55,339 bases of DNA, from assembly GCA_039933215.1 (NCBI GenBank), contig JBDTOO010000022.1:1-55339 (forward strand). Direction: 5' to 3'. The notes beneath the pieces were generated by a model. The model saw only the letters and a program-made list of their open reading frames with translations. It searched no databases and was not told the DNA's origin. The stretch is from JALYUA01 sp039933215. GTDB taxonomy: Bacteria; Acidobacteriota; Thermoanaerobaculia; UBA5066; Gp7-AA6. Shown one piece after another: positions 1-9,170 of this stretch (position 1 is the first letter of the stretch; every line of letters begins with the position of its first letter). The position numbers were made by a program, and so were the translations under genes.

Positions 1-1
1 C

Positions 2-1189
2 GGATGCCGCAACTTCCGCGTCGTGACCGCTCCCGTGTCGAATCCGGACCGCGCGAGCTGGAAGGAGCTTTTTCCCTGCCGCGACGCCGTGATGGTCTCG
101 AACGTTCAGGTCTTCGCCAGCCACGCGGTGATCTCGGAGCGCGAGGAAGGGCTGCCGCGGATCCGTGTCATGGACCTCGCCACCGGCGCCTCTCACCGCG
201 TCGAGTTCCCCGAGACCGCCTACGCGCTTCTGAGCGAGACGAACGCGGAGTTCGCGGCGGACAAGTTCCGATTCAGCTACCAGTCGCTCACCACGCCGCC
301 GACGGTCTACGACTACGACATGGCGACCAAAGAGCGCCTGATCCTGAAGCGCACCGAGGTCCTCGGCGGCTACGACGCCGCGCGGTACCGCACGGAGCGG
401 ATTTACGCGACGGCCGCCGACGGGACGCGCGTCCCGATCAGCCTCGTGTACCGCAAGGGGCTCGTGAAGGACGGGTCGAACCCGACGCTCCTCATGGGCT
501 ATGGGTCCTACGGCTCCGCGACGTTTCCGACCTTCAACTCGAACCGCGTCTCGCTTCTCGACCGCGGCTTCGTGTACGCCATCGCGCACATTCGCGGCGG
601 CGGCGAGATGGGCAAGAAGTGGCACGAGCAGGGGCGGATGCTGTCGAAGAAGAACACCTTTACCGATTTCATCGCGGCCGCCGAGACCCTGATCGCGCAG
701 AAGTACACGTCGAAGGAGAAGCTCGCGATCGAGGGCGGCAGCGCGGGTGGACTGCTCATGGGCGCGGTCGTCAATCTCCGACCGGACCTCTTCCACGCCG
801 TCATCGCCCGCGTGCCGTTCGTCGACGTCATCGGGACCATGCTCGACGAGTCGCTCCCCCTGACCGTCGGCGAGTTCGAGGAATGGGGCAACCCGAAGAT
901 CCGGGAGCAGTACGACTACATGGCCTCGTACAGCCCCTACGACAACCTCGCGGCGAAGGACTACCCGACGATGCTCGTGAAGACGTCCTTCGACGACAGC
1001 CAGGTCATGTACTGGGAGCCCGCGAAGTACGTCGCGAAGCTGAGGACCATGAAGACCGACAAGAACCCGCTGATCTTCCAGGTCAACATGGCCGGCGGCC
1101 ACGGGGGATCTTCCGGGCGTTACGACAAGCTGCGGGAAGCGGCGTTCGACTACGCCTTCCTGCTGCGGACGCTCGGGCGGGATTCGTAG
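2..1189 (+). CDS. ptrB: Oligopeptidase B (S9 family), 3' part
   Basis: This is the C-terminal part of a serine oligopeptidase that cleaves short peptides after basic residues. The reading frame is open from the first bases, so the gene begins before the window; the GTG at 23 is an internal valine. The alpha/beta-hydrolase domain carries the S9 landmarks YGSYG, DRGFVYAIAHIRGGGEMG, the nucleophile motif GGSAGG (Ser codon 740-742), an Asp in SFDDSQV and the His in AGGHGG (codon 1100-1102). The pattern of RGGGE.G..W followed by K.NTF.DFI is typical of PtrB rather than prolyl oligopeptidase. No signal peptide can be judged because the N-terminus is missing. The next gene follows after about 150 bp in which I see no clear terminator. 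Confidence 0.9.
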   Translation, partial: GCRNFRVVTAPVSNPDRASWKELFPCRDAVMVSNVQVFASHAVISEREEGLPRIRVMDLATGASHRVEFPETAYALLSETNAEFAADKFRFSYQSLTTPPTVYDYDMATKERLILKRTEVLGGYDAARYRTERIYATAADGTRVPISLVYRKGLVKDGSNPTLLMGYGSYGSATFPTFNSNRVSLLDRGFVYAIAHIRGGGEMGKKWHEQGRMLSKKNTFTDFIAAAETLIAQKYTSKEKLAIEGGSAGGLLMGAVVNLRPDLFHAVIARVPFVDVIGTMLDESLPLTVGEFEEWGNPKIREQYDYMASYSPYDNLAAKDYPTMLVKTSFDDSQVMYWEPAKYVAKLRTMKTDKNPLIFQVNMAGGHGGSSGRYDKLREAAFDYAFLLRTLGRDS

Positions 1190-1340
1190 GAAGTCTCGGA
1201 GCGGATCTCCGGGCCGGGCGACGGTCCGGAGCGGGCCCCGGCCGGGCGCTCTCTTTCCGATTCGGGTCTGCGGCTCGAGGCGAGCGCCGACGGCGGCTCG
1301 CCTCGCCTCGCCTCGCCCGGCATAGACTTCCGCCCACTCC

Positions 1341-4019
1341 ATGCCGCTCTCCGCCGGCGCCCGGCTCGGCCCGTACGAGATCCTGGACCTCCTCGGAGCG
1401 GGGGGCATGGGAGAGGTCTATCGGGCGAAGGACGCGCGGCTCGGCCGGGAAGTCGCGATCAAGGTGCTTCCCGCCTCGTTCTCCGCGGACGCCGACCGCC
1501 TGCGCCGGTTCGAGCAGGAGGCGCGCGCGGCCGGGATCCTGAACCATCCGAACATCACCGCCGTTCACGACATCGGTTCGGACGCATCCGGCGCGCCGTA
1601 CGTCGTCACCGAGCTGCTCGAGGGTGAAACCCTCCGGTCGCGGTTGTCCGGCGGAGCCCTCTCTCCGCGCCGGGCGCTCGAGCTCGCCCTCCAGATCACG
1701 CACGGACTGGCGGCCGCACACGAGAAGGGCATCGTCCATAGGGACTTGAAACCCGAAAACCTGTTCGTCACGAAGGACGGCCGAATCAAGATTTTGGACT
1801 TCGGTTTGGCGAAGCTGACGCACACCGGGGAGAAGGGTTCAATCACGCACATGCCCACGGCGACCGCTGGCACCGAGCCTGGTGTGGTCCTTGGCACGCT
1901 CGGCTACATGTCTCCCGAGCAGGTGAGAGGACGTCCCGCCGACGCACGCTCCGACATCTTCTCCTTCGGCGCGATCCTCTACGAGATGCTCTCCGGAAAG
2001 CGGGCCTTCCACGGGGACTCCGCCGCCGACACCATGAGCGCGATCCTGCGGGAGGACCCGCCGGATCTCTCGGCCACGAACCGCAATGTCTCGCCCGGGC
2101 TCGAGCGCATCGTGCGCCACTGCCTCGAGAAGAATCCGGAGCAGCGGTTCCACTCCGCGCACGATCTCGCCTTCGATCTCGAATCGGTGTCCGGCGCGAG
2201 CGCCCCGGCGGTTGCGGGGCGCGCCAGGGCCAGGCCTTCCGCGGGAATCCGGCGTGCTCTTGCCAGTCTGGGGATCTTTCTCGCGGGCGCGGTGGCCGGC
2301 CTCATCGGTTCGAGGGCGTTCGCGCCGCCCCCGCCCGAGCCGCCCCGCGTGCGCGCTCTCACCTATTCCGGGAAGGACCACGATCCCGCCGTGTCTCCGG
2401 ACGGAACGAACATGGCGTTCGTCTCCCGGCGGGACGGCCGGAGCCGGATATGGCTGAAACAGATCGCCGGAGGCGGAGAAGCGGCGCTCTCGGAAGGGCC
2501 CGAGGACGCGGAGCCGCGGTTCTCGCCGGACGGGTCGAGCGTCCTCTTCTCGCGCTGGAGCGGCAACGAGGCCGCGATCTTCCGCGTACCGGTGGTCGGA
2601 GGGGACCCCCGCAAGGTCGTCAGCGAGGGCCATCACGGAGCATGGTCCCCGGACGGGTCGAAGATCGTCTTTCTCCGGACCCACTCCCGAGCCGGCGGAT
2701 TCGAAGATGCCTCGGTCCACATCGCGAATGCCGACGGAAGCTCCGAACGGACGATCGGTGCGTTTCCCGATACGTTCCTGCGGCGGCCCCGGTGGACGCC
2801 GGATGGAAGCTCCATCGTGGTGGTCGAGTCACAAATCCAGATCACGGGCCCCGGGTCGATACTTCTCCTCTCCGCGGACGGCACAAGCCGGCGCGCGATC
2901 CATCCCCCGGAGAGTCTCGGCTACCTCTCCTCCATCGCGTTCTCGGGCGACCGGCTGGTGTACCTGCAGAGCGACGTTCCGACGGGCGACGTCCGCACGA
3001 GCGCCGGCCGGGTCCTCCTCCAGCCGCAGAAGGGCGGTCGGGCGGAGGTGGTCCTCCACGTGCCGTACGCGGGCCTGAACCTGGACGTCGCCGGTCCCGG
3101 GCGCCTCGTGTTCGAGTCGGACTCGTCGCGAGAGGGTCTCAGAGAGGTGTCGATCGCGGCCGGAAGCGGCACGCCCCGCTGGCTCACGCAGGGCAACGGC
3201 ACGGATCGGCAGCCCGCTTATTCCTCCGACGGGGAATGGATCGTGTTCTCGTCGGACCGCACCGGCGACTTCGAACTGTGGAAGATCTCGACGAAGACCG
3301 GGACTCTGCGCCGGCTGACGGAGCATCCGGGAGAAGACTGGGACCCGTCGCTTTCCCCGGACGGCCGGCACCTTCTCTGGAGCTCCAACCGAACGGGCCA
3401 CTTCGAGGTCTGGATCGCGGACGCCGACGGGAGCGGCGCGCGCATGCTCACCCGGGACGGGGTGGACGCCGAGAATCCCACGGAAACCCGCGACGGAAAG
3501 TGGATCGTCTACACCTCCGGGAATCCGAAGGGATACGGGATCTGGAGGATCCGCCCCGACGGCTCCGGGGTGAAACAGGTCGCGGCGGGCGGGACGGTGC
3601 ATCCCGAGGTCTCGCCGGACGGGCAGTACGTCCTGTTCCATTATCCCGGTGTATCGGCGCGGATCGCGCGGATCGAGGACGGCTTCATCCTGCCTCTCGT
3701 CATCCCGCTCCGGTCCGCCGTGTACCCGCTAGGACGTTCCCGCTGGATGCCGGACGGCCGCGGGATCGCCACCATCGGCACCGACGCGGAGGGCCGTTCC
3801 GGCGTTTTCGTACAGGACTTCTCGACCGAGCTCGCGGATACGTCGGCAACCCGCCGTCCGGTCGCCGGCTTCGACCCCGATCGGCCGACGGAGAGCTTCG
3901 GGATTTCGCCGGACGGAAAGCGCATCGTTCTGGCCGAAAATGAGGGCCGCAGCGACATCCTGCTCGCCGAGGGGGTCCGGGGGATCGTGGCCGCTTCGCG
4001 GCGCACCGAGGTGAAATAA
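1341..4019 (+). CDS. Membrane Ser/Thr protein kinase with C-terminal TolB-like beta-propeller
   Basis: This 892-residue protein has a cytoplasmic Hanks-type kinase domain (about residues 10-275): glycine loop GAGGMG at 19-24, VAIK lysine at 41, HRDLKPEN near 134, DFG aspartate at 153, and SPEQ in place of APE. One membrane helix (about 304-325) follows, then a long extracytoplasmic region with repeated SPDG motifs (for example AVSPDGTNMAF, RFSPDGSSVLF, SLSPDGRHLLW), the WD40-like/PD40 repeat of TolB propellers. Kinase plus PD40 fusions are very common in Acidobacteriota. The propeller is presumably the sensor and the kinase the output, which is inference. The start is the first ATG; a weak -10-like TAGACT (1323-1328) precedes it and there is no Shine-Dalgarno. 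The gene stands alone. Confidence 0.93.
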   Translation: MPLSAGARLGPYEILDLLGAGGMGEVYRAKDARLGREVAIKVLPASFSADADRLRRFEQEARAAGILNHPNITAVHDIGSDASGAPYVVTELLEGETLRSRLSGGALSPRRALELALQITHGLAAAHEKGIVHRDLKPENLFVTKDGRIKILDFGLAKLTHTGEKGSITHMPTATAGTEPGVVLGTLGYMSPEQVRGRPADARSDIFSFGAILYEMLSGKRAFHGDSAADTMSAILREDPPDLSATNRNVSPGLERIVRHCLEKNPEQRFHSAHDLAFDLESVSGASAPAVAGRARARPSAGIRRALASLGIFLAGAVAGLIGSRAFAPPPPEPPRVRALTYSGKDHDPAVSPDGTNMAFVSRRDGRSRIWLKQIAGGGEAALSEGPEDAEPRFSPDGSSVLFSRWSGNEAAIFRVPVVGGDPRKVVSEGHHGAWSPDGSKIVFLRTHSRAGGFEDASVHIANADGSSERTIGAFPDTFLRRPRWTPDGSSIVVVESQIQITGPGSILLLSADGTSRRAIHPPESLGYLSSIAFSGDRLVYLQSDVPTGDVRTSAGRVLLQPQKGGRAEVVLHVPYAGLNLDVAGPGRLVFESDSSREGLREVSIAAGSGTPRWLTQGNGTDRQPAYSSDGEWIVFSSDRTGDFELWKISTKTGTLRRLTEHPGEDWDPSLSPDGRHLLWSSNRTGHFEVWIADADGSGARMLTRDGVDAENPTETRDGKWIVYTSGNPKGYGIWRIRPDGSGVKQVAAGGTVHPEVSPDGQYVLFHYPGVSARIARIEDGFILPLVIPLRSAVYPLGRSRWMPDGRGIATIGTDAEGRSGVFVQDFSTELADTSATRRPVAGFDPDRPTESFGISPDGKRIVLAENEGRSDILLAEGVRGIVAASRRTEVK

Positions 4020-4044
4020 GGGCCTGATCGGGAGCCTTCCTCTC

Positions 4045-4060
4045 CCCCGCGCAAGCGGGG
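4045..4060 (+). terminator. GC-rich hairpin after the kinase gene
   Basis: CCCCGC and GCGGGG form a perfect 6-bp stem closed by a GCAA tetraloop, 26 nt after the kinase stop codon. There is no T-tract, so termination is only possible, not shown. Confidence 0.3.
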
Positions 4061-4122
4061 CGGCAGGACGGGTCTTCTGGAGGGGAGCCGGAGCTCCGCC
4101 TGGATGAGCCGGACTCGAACCG

Positions 4123-4508
4123 GTGGGTCTCATTCTTGCGAGCGCCTCCCGCAGGCCCGCGAACCGCCATCCCCTCGGAGACGACCTGCCGCCGTTCGAC
4201 CGCGCGACGGGACACCTCCACGCGATCGGCGACACGCCCAAAGGGAGCCGCGACAAGTTCAAGCTCGACGAGGACCTCGGCCTCTACAAGCTCTCGCCGT
4301 CGCCGCGGCGTCGAGGTCCCAGAAGAACGTCCGGGCGTTGACCGACCTGCCGGAGAACCTTCTCCACGAGATCGAGCACTTCTTCGTGTCCTACAACGCG
4401 GCCAGGGGCAAACGGTTCGAGCCGATCGGAAGGGCCGGGGCTCGGAAGGCGAAGCCCCTCGTGCAAAAGGGAGCCGCGGCCGCCGCGAAGAAGACGCGCC
4501 GGCTCTGA
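4123..4508 (+). pseudogene. ppa: Inorganic pyrophosphatase remnant with internal deletion and frameshift
   Basis: Two pieces of a family I inorganic pyrophosphatase lie back to back in different frames. The first (4183-4296) reads DLPPFDRATGHLHAI, then TPKGSRDKFKLDEDLGLYKLS, the usual N-terminal strand and substrate-binding region. The second (4296-4508) reads AVAAASRS, then VRALTDLPENLLHEIEHFF and VSYNAARGKRFEPIGRAG, the usual C-terminus. In intact enzymes roughly 80 residues separate them, including the DGDPLDVLV metal-binding aspartates; here they are missing and the join at about 4296 also changes frame. The product could not hydrolyse pyrophosphate. The true start is uncertain (GTG at 4123 is possible). 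A functional ppa should exist elsewhere, or the deletion is an assembly artefact. Confidence 0.82.
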
Positions 4509-4521
4509 GTCGGGAGGCCGC

Positions 4522-6006
4522 TCAGCGTTCCGGACGGACCGCGGCCGCGGGCGGGGACGCCGCCGGCCGGGCCCACGTCGGATCCTGGACGTTCCATCCG
4601 CCCCCCAGGGCGCGATAGAGCGTCACGAGATTCGTCAGGCGAGCGGAGCGCGTCTGGGCGAGAGCAATCTCGGTCGGAAAGAGCTGCTGTTGCGCGTCCA
4701 GGAATTCGACGTAGCTCGAGAGCCCGGACGTGTATCGGATGTTCGCGAGTCTCACGGCCTCACGGTAGGCGGCGACGCTCCGCTTCTGCCGGACCTCGAC
4801 CTCCGCGAGCCTGGCGTGCGCGACGAGAGCCGTCGAGACTTCTCCGAACGCGTTTCGGACGGCGGACTCGTACTGGACCAGCGCCTCTTCGTACAGCGCC
4901 CGGTTCACGCGGTAGCGGTTGCGAAGCCGGCCGGCCTGGAAGATCGGTCCCGCCAGATTCGCGGCGACCGACCACGCCCTGTTCCCGCCGAAGAGCTCGC
5001 CGACGTCCGCGCTCACGCCTCCGAACGCTCCCGTCAGGCTGATCGACGGAAAGAAGTCCGCGATGGCCGCTCCGACGTTGGCGTTGGCGGCGACGAGGAG
5101 AGCCTCCGACTGCCGGACGTCGGGACGGCGTTCGAGCAGCGCGCTCGGAAGACCGGACGGAACGTCCACCGGGATCGGCTGTTCGGTCAGCGCCGCCCCC
5201 CGCGGAATCGGCCCGGGGTTCCGGCCGAGCAGGAACGAGAGGAGGTTCTCCTGCGCGACGATCTGCCGTTCGAGGTCGGGGATCTGGGCGGACGCGCTTC
5301 CGAGCGCCGCCTCGGCGCGCGCGACTTCCAGCCCCGAGGCCACGCCTCCCGAGAGCCGCCGGTCGAAGAGGTCGTACGTTCCCTGGAACGCCTCGGTCGT
5401 CCGCCGCGCGATCTCGAGCCGCTCGTCGAGCTCGCGCAACTGGAAGTAGGCGGTCGCGACCTGGGAGACGACGGAGAGCATGACGGCGCGCCGCGCCTCT
5501 TCGGTCGCCAGGTATTGCGCGAGCGCCGACTCCGACAGCCGCCGGACTCGTCCCCACAGATCGATCTCCCACGAGAGCGCGGCGTTGACCGTGACTACGG
5601 TGCCGGTCGGCCCGTTCGTGTCTCCGGAGACGAGGTCCGACTGGCGGCCGTGTACCACCTGGCCCTGGTACCGGGCCTGGGGATAGAGGTCCGCTCGCAC
5701 GACGCCGGCGCGGGCGCGGTACTCCTCGACGCGCCACGCGGCGACGCGGGCGTCGAAGTTGTTTCGGAGCGCCTCGTCGATCAACGAGCCGAGCGCCTCG
5801 TCTCCGAAGATCTCCCACCAGGGCCGGTCCGCGAGAGACGCCGCCGCCGCCGCGGCTTGCGCCCGCCCCTCCGGGCGCTCGTCCCGGTGCCGCTCTGGAG
5901 TCTCGAACGCCGGCCTCCTGTAGTCGGGGCCCAGGAGGCACCCGCCGGAGAGAACCAGCGCGGCGAGGAGCGCCGGGAAAACGCCGAGCCGCCGCATCGC
6001 CGTCAT
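4522..6006 (-). CDS. RND efflux outer-membrane factor (NodT/OprM family lipoprotein)
   Basis: This 494-residue TolC-like channel is the outer-membrane exit duct of the tripartite pump encoded with it. The N-terminus has a lipoprotein signal peptide ending in a lipobox LSGGC followed by GPDYRRP, the NodT-family start. Two repeats of long coiled-coil helices follow, with landmarks such as WEIDLWGRVRR, VARAEAALGSASAQIPDLE and RPDVRQSEALLVAANANVG. The start at 6006 overlaps the RND permease stop by ATGA, so translation is coupled; a second ATG three codons downstream (5997) is an alternative. It is the last gene of the operon. Substrates cannot be told from the sequence. Confidence 0.93.
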   Translation of the reverse strand: MTAMRRLGVFPALLAALVLSGGCLLGPDYRRPAFETPERHRDERPEGRAQAAAAAASLADRPWWEIFGDEALGSLIDEALRNNFDARVAAWRVEEYRARAGVVRADLYPQARYQGQVVHGRQSDLVSGDTNGPTGTVVTVNAALSWEIDLWGRVRRLSESALAQYLATEEARRAVMLSVVSQVATAYFQLRELDERLEIARRTTEAFQGTYDLFDRRLSGGVASGLEVARAEAALGSASAQIPDLERQIVAQENLLSFLLGRNPGPIPRGAALTEQPIPVDVPSGLPSALLERRPDVRQSEALLVAANANVGAAIADFFPSISLTGAFGGVSADVGELFGGNRAWSVAANLAGPIFQAGRLRNRYRVNRALYEEALVQYESAVRNAFGEVSTALVAHARLAEVEVRQKRSVAAYREAVRLANIRYTSGLSSYVEFLDAQQQLFPTEIALAQTRSARLTNLVTLYRALGGGWNVQDPTWARPAASPPAAAVRPER

Positions 6007-9000
6007 CCTCCCGACGGTCCTGTCTCGGGCTCGACCGCAGGCCCGGCCGACGGCGCCCGCCCCTTCCGGCGGGTCGCGAACTTCTCCACCATGACGAAGA
6101 GGGACGGGATGACGAAGATCGCGAGCCCCGTGGCCGCGAGCATGCCGACGATCACCACCGTTCCCAGAATCCGCCGGCCGAATGCTCCGGCACCCTTCGC
6201 GATCCAGAGCGGGACGCAGCCGAGGATGAAGGCAAACGACGTCATCAGGATGGGCCGCAGGCGCAGCCGCGCGCCGATGAGCGCCGCTTCCACGAGATCC
6301 CGCCCCTTTTCGTATTCGATCTTCGCGAACTCGACGATCAGGATGGCGTTCTTGGCCGACAGGCCAATCAGCATGATGAGCCCGATCTGCGCGTAGACGC
6401 CGAGGTCGTACTTGCGCAGGAAGAGCCCGGCGAAGGCGCCGAACACGGCGATCGGCACCGAGAGGAGCACGGAAAAAGGCAGCGACCAGCTCTCGTAGAG
6501 GGCCGCGAGGATCAGGAAGACGAAGACGAGCGAGAGAGCGAACACCGGCAACGCCGAGCCCGAGAACTTGCGCTCCTGGTAGGACAGGTCGGAGAAGTCG
6601 TAGCCCATCTCGGGCGGCAGGACCTGGTGGGCGACCTCCTCGAGGACGGCGAGCGCCTGGCCCGAGCTGTAGCCGGGAGCCGCGGAGCCGATTACCTGAG
6701 CGGCGCGGTAGACGTTGAATCGGTTCGTGTACTCCGGACCCGCGACCCGCCGGGTCGTCACCAGGGAGGAAAGCGGAACCATGCCCCCCTGGGCGTTGCG
6801 CACGAAATAACGGTCGATGTCCGCCGCGGACCCCCGTTGCTCGCCCTCCGCCTGCAGGAAGACGCGCCACTGGCGCCCGAATCGGTTGAACTGGTTGAGA
6901 AAGAGGCCGCCCAGGTATGCCTGCATCGTCTGGTAGACGTCCGCGACCGCGACGCCCTGCTTCAACGCCTTGTCGCGGTCGACGTCGGCGAAGACCTGAG
7001 GCACCGCGGCGTTGAACACGGAGTTCACGCCGACGAGCTCCTTGCGCTTGCGGCAGGCATCCAGAAAGGTCTGGAGGTTCCGCGCCAGGAAGTCGACGTC
7101 GCGCCCGGCCCGGTCCTGCAGCCAGAAGGAGAACCCGCCGGCACTCCCGAGCCCGGGGATCGCGGGCGGCGAGAACGCGAACGCGTTCGCCTCCGGGATC
7201 TCCCTGGCGAACCGCGCGTTCAGACTCTGGAGGATGGCATGCGCTTCGAGGTCCTTCTCCTCGCGCTGGCTCCAGGGCTTGAGGCTTACGAAGAAGAACC
7301 CGTTGTACGTGGCGGTCACGCGGGTCAGCAGGCTGAACCCGACGATGTCGGTCCCGTACTCGACGCCCTTCGTCTGGGCGAGGATCTTCTCGACCCTGCG
7401 GCAGACTTCGTCCGTGCGCTGCAGCGAGGCCGCGGGCGGGAGCTGGATGTTCAGCAGGAAGTAGCCCGCGTCCTCCTCGGGCAGAAAGCTCGTCGGCAGC
7501 TTCCGGCCGAGAACGGCATCCAGGAGAAGGAAGCCGCCGAGGATCGCGACCGTGACGAGCGCCTTGCGGATCAGGTGATGCGAAACGTTCACGTACCCGT
7601 GCGTCGCCTTCGCGAAGCCGCGGTTGAACCAGGCGAAGAAGCGCGCGAGCGGGCCGCGCCCCTCCTTGCGGGGACGAAGCAGCATGGCCGACAGGGCCGG
7701 CGAGAGCGACAGGGCGTTGAACGCGGAGATCAGCACCGAGATGGCGATCGTCACGGCGAACTGCTTGTTCAAGCGACCCTGGATCCCGCTCGTCAGCGCG
7801 ATCGGGACGAAGACCGACGTCAGGACGAGCGCGATGCCGACGACGGGGCCCGAGACCTCCTTCATCGCCTGGATGGTCGCCTCGCGAGGCGCCATCCCCT
7901 CCTCGATGTGGTGCTCGACGGCTTCGACGACCACGATCGCGTCGTCCACGACGAGGCCGATCGCGAGGACCAGGCCGAAAAGCGAGAGCGTGTTGATCGA
8001 GAAGCCGAGCAGGGGGAAAACGGCGAACGTCCCGATGAGGGAGACGGGCACGGCGATCATCGGGATGAGGGTCGCCCGCCAGTTCTGCAGGAAGAGGAAC
8101 ACGACGAGGATCACGAGGACCATGGCCTCGAAGAGCGTCGTGGCGATCTCGCGCAGCCCCTCCGTGACGGGCCGGGAGGTGTCGAGGGAGAAAACGTAGT
8201 CGAGGTCCGGCGGGAACCGGGACTTCAGCTCCGCCATCGTCTTCTTGACGCCTTTGGCGACCGCGAGCGCGTTCGAACCGGGCGTCTGGAAGATCGCGAG
8301 GGCGCAGGCCGCTCGCCCGTTCATGCGCGCGCGCTGCCGGTACGACAGCGCGCCGAGCTCGATCCGGGCGACGTCGCCGAGCCGCACGACGGAGCCGTCG
8401 GAGTTGGACCGCACGACGATTTTCGCGAAGTCCTCCGCCGTGACGAGCCGGCCCTGAGAGCGGACGGTGTACGTCATCTCCTGGCCCGGCGGGGAGGGCT
8501 CAGCCCCGATCTGCCCCGCGGGGTTGACGGTGCTCTGCTGCTGCACGGCGCGGTTGACGTCGGGGACCGTGATCCCGAGCTTGGCGAGAAGGTCCGGCTT
8601 GACCCAGATGCGCATGGCGTAGTCGCCCGCGCCGAAGATGCGGACCTCTCCGACGCCCGGAACCCGATAGAGCGTGTCGTTGATGTTGATGTTCGCGTAG
8701 TTCGCCAGGAAGAGGGAGTTGTAGGTCCCCTTCGGCGAGTTGAGCGCGATGAGCAGCAGCGGCAGCCCGGTCGATTTGCGGATGTTGAGACCGAATTGGC
8801 TCACGTCGGTCGGGAGAAACGGCTGTGCCTGCGCGACGCGGTTCTGGGTGTTGACCTGGTCGATGCTCGGATCGGACTCGACGTCGTACGTGACCGTCAG
8901 CGACATCGAGCCGTCGTTCGCGTTCGTCGACTGCATGTAGATCATGTCGTCGACGCCGTTCATCTGCTGTTCGAGGGGCGCCGCGACGGACTGTTCGATC

Positions 9001-9167
9001 GTCACCGCGTCCGCGCCCGTGTAGGTCGTCGACACGATGATCTGCGGCGGAATGATCGGAGGAAACTGGGCGACCGGGAGGCCGCCCATGGCCACGAGGC
9101 CGCCGATCACCGTGATGATCGAGATGACGATGGCGACGATCGGCCGCCCGATGAAGAAGCGCGACAT
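6003..9167 (-). CDS. RND multidrug efflux permease (HAE1/AcrB family)
   Basis: At 1054 residues this is a full-length inner-membrane proton/drug antiporter of the AcrB/MexB type. It begins with FFIGRPIVAIVISI, the usual first transmembrane helix, then the porter-domain motif GADAVTIEQSVAAPLEQQMNG. The proton-relay aspartate pair is present in the fourth helix (VVDDAIVVVEAVEHH). A second periplasmic repeat and a second six-helix bundle (ALYESWSLPFSVLLSVPIAV, SAKNAILIVEFA) complete the duplicated fold. It starts 3 nt after the stop of the membrane fusion gene and overlaps the outer-membrane factor by ATGA. A fully conserved HAE1 profile suggests lipophilic drugs, bile-like compounds or solvents, but no specific substrate can be named. 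Confidence 0.96.
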   Translation of the reverse strand: MSRFFIGRPIVAIVISIITVIGGLVAMGGLPVAQFPPIIPPQIIVSTTYTGADAVTIEQSVAAPLEQQMNGVDDMIYMQSTNANDGSMSLTVTYDVESDPSIDQVNTQNRVAQAQPFLPTDVSQFGLNIRKSTGLPLLLIALNSPKGTYNSLFLANYANININDTLYRVPGVGEVRIFGAGDYAMRIWVKPDLLAKLGITVPDVNRAVQQQSTVNPAGQIGAEPSPPGQEMTYTVRSQGRLVTAEDFAKIVVRSNSDGSVVRLGDVARIELGALSYRQRARMNGRAACALAIFQTPGSNALAVAKGVKKTMAELKSRFPPDLDYVFSLDTSRPVTEGLREIATTLFEAMVLVILVVFLFLQNWRATLIPMIAVPVSLIGTFAVFPLLGFSINTLSLFGLVLAIGLVVDDAIVVVEAVEHHIEEGMAPREATIQAMKEVSGPVVGIALVLTSVFVPIALTSGIQGRLNKQFAVTIAISVLISAFNALSLSPALSAMLLRPRKEGRGPLARFFAWFNRGFAKATHGYVNVSHHLIRKALVTVAILGGFLLLDAVLGRKLPTSFLPEEDAGYFLLNIQLPPAASLQRTDEVCRRVEKILAQTKGVEYGTDIVGFSLLTRVTATYNGFFFVSLKPWSQREEKDLEAHAILQSLNARFAREIPEANAFAFSPPAIPGLGSAGGFSFWLQDRAGRDVDFLARNLQTFLDACRKRKELVGVNSVFNAAVPQVFADVDRDKALKQGVAVADVYQTMQAYLGGLFLNQFNRFGRQWRVFLQAEGEQRGSAADIDRYFVRNAQGGMVPLSSLVTTRRVAGPEYTNRFNVYRAAQVIGSAAPGYSSGQALAVLEEVAHQVLPPEMGYDFSDLSYQERKFSGSALPVFALSLVFVFLILAALYESWSLPFSVLLSVPIAVFGAFAGLFLRKYDLGVYAQIGLIMLIGLSAKNAILIVEFAKIEYEKGRDLVEAALIGARLRLRPILMTSFAFILGCVPLWIAKGAGAFGRRILGTVVIVGMLAATGLAIFVIPSLFVMVEKFATRRKGRAPSAGPAVEPETGPSGG

Positions 9168-9170
9168 CGA

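Noticed and set aside
23..1189. GTG at 23 as a start for the oligopeptidase
   Set aside because: The frame is open and conserved-looking upstream (NFRVVTAPV), so the codon is an internal valine of a truncated gene.
1190..1340. Terminator after the oligopeptidase gene
   Set aside because: CTCCGG/CCGGAG arms exist, but the loop is long and there is no T-run.
4123..4160. Maf-like motif GLILASAS before the pyrophosphatase remnant
   Set aside because: Only seven residues match and nothing else of Maf follows; chance similarity is more likely.
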